Origin: Kushneria indalinina DSM 14324
Lineage (GTDB): Bacteria; Pseudomonadota; Gammaproteobacteria; Pseudomonadales; Halomonadaceae
DNA: 64,000 nucleotides
NCBI RefSeq assembly: GCF_003385845.1
Contig: NZ_QRDJ01000008.1
Coordinates: forward strand, 434,001-498,000
Reading direction: 5' to 3'
Both the position numbers and the translations under genes were made by a program. Below are positions 61,706 through 64,000 of this stretch, in pieces (within the stretch, counting starts at the first letter, position 1; every line of letters starts with the position of its first letter). The notes below the pieces were generated by a model that saw only the letters and a list, made by a program, of their open reading frames with translations, searched no databases and was not told where the DNA came from.

Positions 61706-62713
61706 CTACGGTGTGTCCGCATCTGTGTTCGACCGGCGATAATGCCCGGGGGCATGGCCGTAGTGACGCTGAAAGGCGTGGCCCAGACCCGAGGCCGAGG
61801 TGAAGCCGCAGGCCAGCGCAATGGCGGTGATGCTCATCTCACTCTCTTCAAGCAGCGCGCGCGCCCGATGCAGCCGAAGAGACAGATACCAGGCCGCCGG
61901 CGTGCTGCCGAGCTGTTCCGAGAAGAGCCGCTGCAGCTGCCGACGTGAAACGCTCGCCTTTTGTGCCAGCGTCTCGATCGGTATTGGTTTCTCGAGATGC
62001 TGTTCCATCAGGTGGAGGGTCTCGATCAGAGGTCGCTGGTGCAGATTCAGGCGTCGTGCGATCGACAGGCGCTGGTGATCTTCACGGCCGCGCACCCGAT
62101 CGTGAATCAGCTGTTCGGCCACGGCATTGGCCAGGTCCTGACCGTGATGTTGCGCAATGGCGGCCAAGCTCATGTCCATGGCCGCGGCGCCTCCGGCACA
62201 AAAAAAGCGGTTCCGGCCCAGTTCGAACAGCGCTTCACTGGTCTGCAGGTGTGGCCATCGCTCCCTGAAATCCGGCAGGCTTTCCCAGTGCAGGGTGACT
62301 CGATCCTTCGGGTCAATGAGCCCTGCCGTGGCCAGTACAAAGGCTCCCGTATCGATGCCGCCCAGACGACAGCCCTGCTGATCAAAATGATGCAGCCTTC
62401 GATACAGGGCGCGGGTGGGCAAATTCAACGGGGTAAAGCCTGCACAGATCGCCAGCGCATGAGGTGTGTCGATATCCTCGGGCGTGCCATCAGCCATTAA
62501 ACGCATGTCGTTGGAGGCAGTGACGGGGTGGCCGTCAACGCTGAGCACTGTCCAGCGATAAAGAGAGTGTTCGGCGATGCGATTGGCAATTCGAAGCGGC
62601 TCGACGGCGGAAAAGAATGCCATCATCGAAAAACGCTCGATCAGTAAAAAGGCGATATGTCGCGCGGGTGGCGAAAGGGAAACCGCAGAGGTTGAAAAGG
62701 GGGGCAGGGCCAT
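61706..62713 (-). CDS. cdhR: GlxA-family AraC-type regulator, CdhR-like
   Basis: 335-residue regulator. An N-terminal DJ-1/PfpI-like domain (about residues 18-190, with AICAGFTPL and GIDTGAFVLA) is followed by a C-terminal AraC double helix-turn-helix (ETLAQKASVSRRQLQRLF and ALACGFTSASGLGHAF). This is the GlxA/CdhR/GbdR group that senses carnitine, betaine or related amines. Its position beside cdhC-A-B makes CdhR the best assignment, with carnitine as inferred ligand. It is convergent with cdhB, so it must act on a promoter 3.3 kb away at 59.3 kb. Confidence 0.87.
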   Translation of the reverse strand: MALPPFSTSAVSLSPPARHIAFLLIERFSMMAFFSAVEPLRIANRIAEHSLYRWTVLSVDGHPVTASNDMRLMADGTPEDIDTPHALAICAGFTPLNLPTRALYRRLHHFDQQGCRLGGIDTGAFVLATAGLIDPKDRVTLHWESLPDFRERWPHLQTSEALFELGRNRFFCAGGAAAMDMSLAAIAQHHGQDLANAVAEQLIHDRVRGREDHQRLSIARRLNLHQRPLIETLHLMEQHLEKPIPIETLAQKASVSRRQLQRLFSEQLGSTPAAWYLSLRLHRARALLEESEMSITAIALACGFTSASGLGHAFQRHYGHAPGHYRRSNTDADTP

Positions 62714-62728
62714 GGTGGGAAAGCTCCG

Positions 62729-62752
62729 AGCGGCTGCCCCGAGGCAGCCGCT
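62729..62752 (-). terminator. Hairpin between the YeaQ-like gene and cdhR
   Basis: AGCGGCTGCC (62729-62738) pairs with GGCAGCCGCT (62743-62752) with a four-base loop; CTTTCC follows on the minus strand. It is probably a weak terminator after the YeaQ-like gene. Confidence 0.55.
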
Positions 62753-62764
62753 GTCGGGCAGGCG

Positions 62765-63013
62765 CTACTTTTTAACCACACGATAAAGGAACAGCAGAAC
62801 CAGAGCGCCGATGACGGCCACGGCAAAACTGCCGATATTGAAACCATCGACACTGCCAAAGCCCAGTGCAGTACCGATCCATCCGCCGACCAGAGCGCCC
62901 AGAATACCGATGATGATGGTCACGATAATGCCACCGGGATCCTTGCCGGGCATCAAGAGTTTGGCGATGGCGCCTGCAATCAGGCCAAAGATGATCCACG
63001 CGATAATACCCAT
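62765..63013 (-). CDS. GlsB/YeaQ/YmgE-family small membrane protein
   Basis: 82-residue protein with three hydrophobic segments (IIAWIIFGLIAGAIAKLL, then VTIIIGILGALVGGWIG, then a third near the C terminus ending RVVKK). GKDPGG after the first segment is the family mark (transglycosylase-associated, a historical name). Relatives are induced in envelope and osmotic stress; molecular role unknown. ATG 63013 is chosen since AGGAG lies nine bases upstream; a TTG two codons earlier is too close to that site. Confidence 0.88.
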   Translation of the reverse strand: MGIIAWIIFGLIAGAIAKLLMPGKDPGGIIVTIIIGILGALVGGWIGTALGFGSVDGFNIGSFAVAVIGALVLLFLYRVVKK

Positions 63014-63187
63014 ACTCAACTGCTCCTTGCCGTTTTCGTGTTCTGCACTTTCGGATACTGAAAGGCCTGAAGGTCGCGATATTTTTTGAACGCTATCCTT
63101 GGCTGAGCTTAAGACTAGATTGGGTGTGGAAAACTGGCAAGCTGGCAGTATTGCAGTATGTCACTGATTGCAAACTAAAATCGCTAT

Positions 63188-63451
63188 TTATCGTTTGTTG
63201 TAGCGCATCATCCAGAGCGTCATGACGGCGATGGCGCCCAGCGCGCCGGCCACGGCGGCAGCAAGGCTTCGAACATCGAATTCAAGTTCGGCGGCAAATC
63301 CAGCCACCGTCACCATAAAGGCCAGCACCACGCCACCCAAAACGCCCATGCCGGCAGTGCCGAGAAAGCCGACACTCAGACGCCGGGGAATGATCAGGTT
63401 GACCAGCATGCCCACGGCGATGCTGGCGAAAATCCAGGAGATAATGTTCAT
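63188..63451 (-). CDS. Small three-helix membrane protein related to the YeaQ family
   Basis: 87-residue protein: hydrophobic segments at about 2-22 (IISWIFASIAVGMLVNLIIP), 28-52 and 63-82, the same three-helix layout as its neighbour at 62765-63013, with PRR where that one has PGKDPGG. It may be a diverged paralogue. ATG 63451 is chosen as the start of the hydrophobic protein; the long upstream extension of the frame is cysteine/arginine-rich and not protein-like. It is transcribed before the YeaQ-like gene, with 174 bases between. Confidence 0.65.
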   Translation of the reverse strand: MNIISWIFASIAVGMLVNLIIPRRLSVGFLGTAGMGVLGGVVLAFMVTVAGFAAELEFDVRSLAAAVAGALGAIAVMTLWMMRYNKR

Positions 63452-63844
63452 GTGCTTTCTCTGTCGGTAGGCATCAACGACTCCAACATAGCGCTGTGGG
63501 CGGCCGCTCTCAACTGCACAGCGACTGTCGAGGTGTGGGCATGAGGCCAGGAGGCAGGGAAATGAGACTGAAAGGAAAAGGCGTTGAGTGTTCTTTTCGG
63601 GAATAAACATGCACGTTCGCGCCCTGGGCGCGGGGATACGTTTCCGAACACAGGGTAAAACGTTACAATATTGGGCCCGTGTATGCGTCGACATGTCGCA
63701 ACAGACGCCTGCAAAACGGATCGCGTCATGACGATGGAGGCCGCTGCCTTGCGACTGACGTATCACGTTTTCATGGCCACGGGGTATTAAAGGCTCTCGG
63801 GGCACCGGTTGCCGGGTCTTTCATCGACGGGACAGAGAACACTC
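63452..63844. other. 393-bp intergenic region upstream of nrdR
   Basis: No convincing gene. A candidate nrdR promoter is TTTCCG (63641-63646) and TACAAT (63664-63669), 17 bases apart, leaving a leader of about 170 bases. I see no NrdR box pair and no riboswitch. Confidence 0.4.
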
Positions 63845-64000
63845 ATGCATTGCCCCTTTTGCGGTGCGCAGGATACGCGAGTTACTGACTCCCGGCTGGT
63901 GGCCGATGGCGATCAGGTCCGTCGCCGCCGCCAGTGTCTGGCCTGCGGTGAGCGTTTTACCACGCATGAAGCCGCCGAACTGGTCATGCCGCGAGTCGTC
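63845..64000 (+). CDS. nrdR: Transcriptional repressor NrdR, N-terminal part
   Basis: 52 codons are present before the right window edge. The N-terminal zinc ribbon is clear: CPFCG at residues 3-7 and CLACGERF at about 31-38, with DTRVTDSR and RRRRQC between. NrdR represses ribonucleotide reductase genes in response to bound ATP/dATP through an ATP-cone domain, which lies beyond the window. ATG 63845 matches the invariant MHCPFC start. Confidence 0.95.
   Translation, partial: MHCPFCGAQDTRVTDSRLVADGDQVRRRRQCLACGERFTTHEAAELVMPRVV

Overview
The window is a chromosomal segment of a GC-rich, halotolerant gammaproteobacterium, most likely a member of the Halomonadaceae (Halomonas/Kushneria type). 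This is inferred from gene content and codon use, not from a database search. The main pointers are a surE-nlpD-rpoS core locus, acidic proteins, an osmolyte (glucosylglycerate-type) locus, carnitine/betaine catabolism and malate:quinone oxidoreductase. Coding density is high. No rRNA, tRNA, CRISPR array, prophage or insertion sequence was seen.

Layout. (1) 1-17.3 kb is core chromosome: truD (partial), surE, a DUF368 polyprenyl-phosphate transporter in the place where E. coli has pcm, nlpD, rpoS, a TolC-family protein, alr, an LpxL-type acyltransferase, ettA, a short LOV photoreceptor, a SelT/W/H (Rdx) protein, zntB, and tesA divergent from ybbA-ybbP. (2) 17.3-38.7 kb is a surface-polysaccharide region interrupted by glyA. 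It has a TupA-like ATP-grasp protein and an O-antigen ligase, then a Wzx/Wzy-type cluster. That cluster makes a pseudaminic-acid-type sugar (pseB, pseC, pseF, pseG, pseI), with a formyltransferase where the acetyltransferase PseH would be expected. It also has a PhyH-like dioxygenase, glycosyltransferases, manC, an initiating glycosyl-phosphate transferase and a phosphomannomutase. Base composition alternates sharply between AT-rich and GC-rich blocks, with breaks inside genes, which suggests repeated recombination. (3) 38.8-44.1 kb holds mqo, two small membrane proteins and a two-gene osmolyte locus (glycosyl-3-phosphoglycerate synthase plus phosphatase).

(4) 44.2-56.0 kb is the most striking region: a complete type I secretion system (ABC protein, membrane-fusion protein, TolC-like protein), an alkaline phosphatase and a 1,616-residue multidomain extracellular nuclease. 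Neither enzyme has a Sec signal or RTX repeats. A perfect PHO-box-like direct repeat precedes the secretion operon, and a nearly identical 21-base block precedes the phosphatase gene. I read this as a phosphate-starvation module that exports enzymes able to recover phosphate from extracellular DNA and phosphoesters. (5) 56.1-64.0 kb holds a GH13 phosphorylase of the sucrose/glucosylglycerate phosphorylase type, a TerC-family membrane protein behind a probable yybP-ykoY (Mn2+) riboswitch, a carnitine catabolic operon (cdhC-cdhA-cdhB) convergent with its regulator cdhR, two small membrane proteins, and the start of nrdR.

Coordinates and start codons come from reading the sequence. Functions rest on recognisable family motifs, and no alignment, structure or expression data were available.
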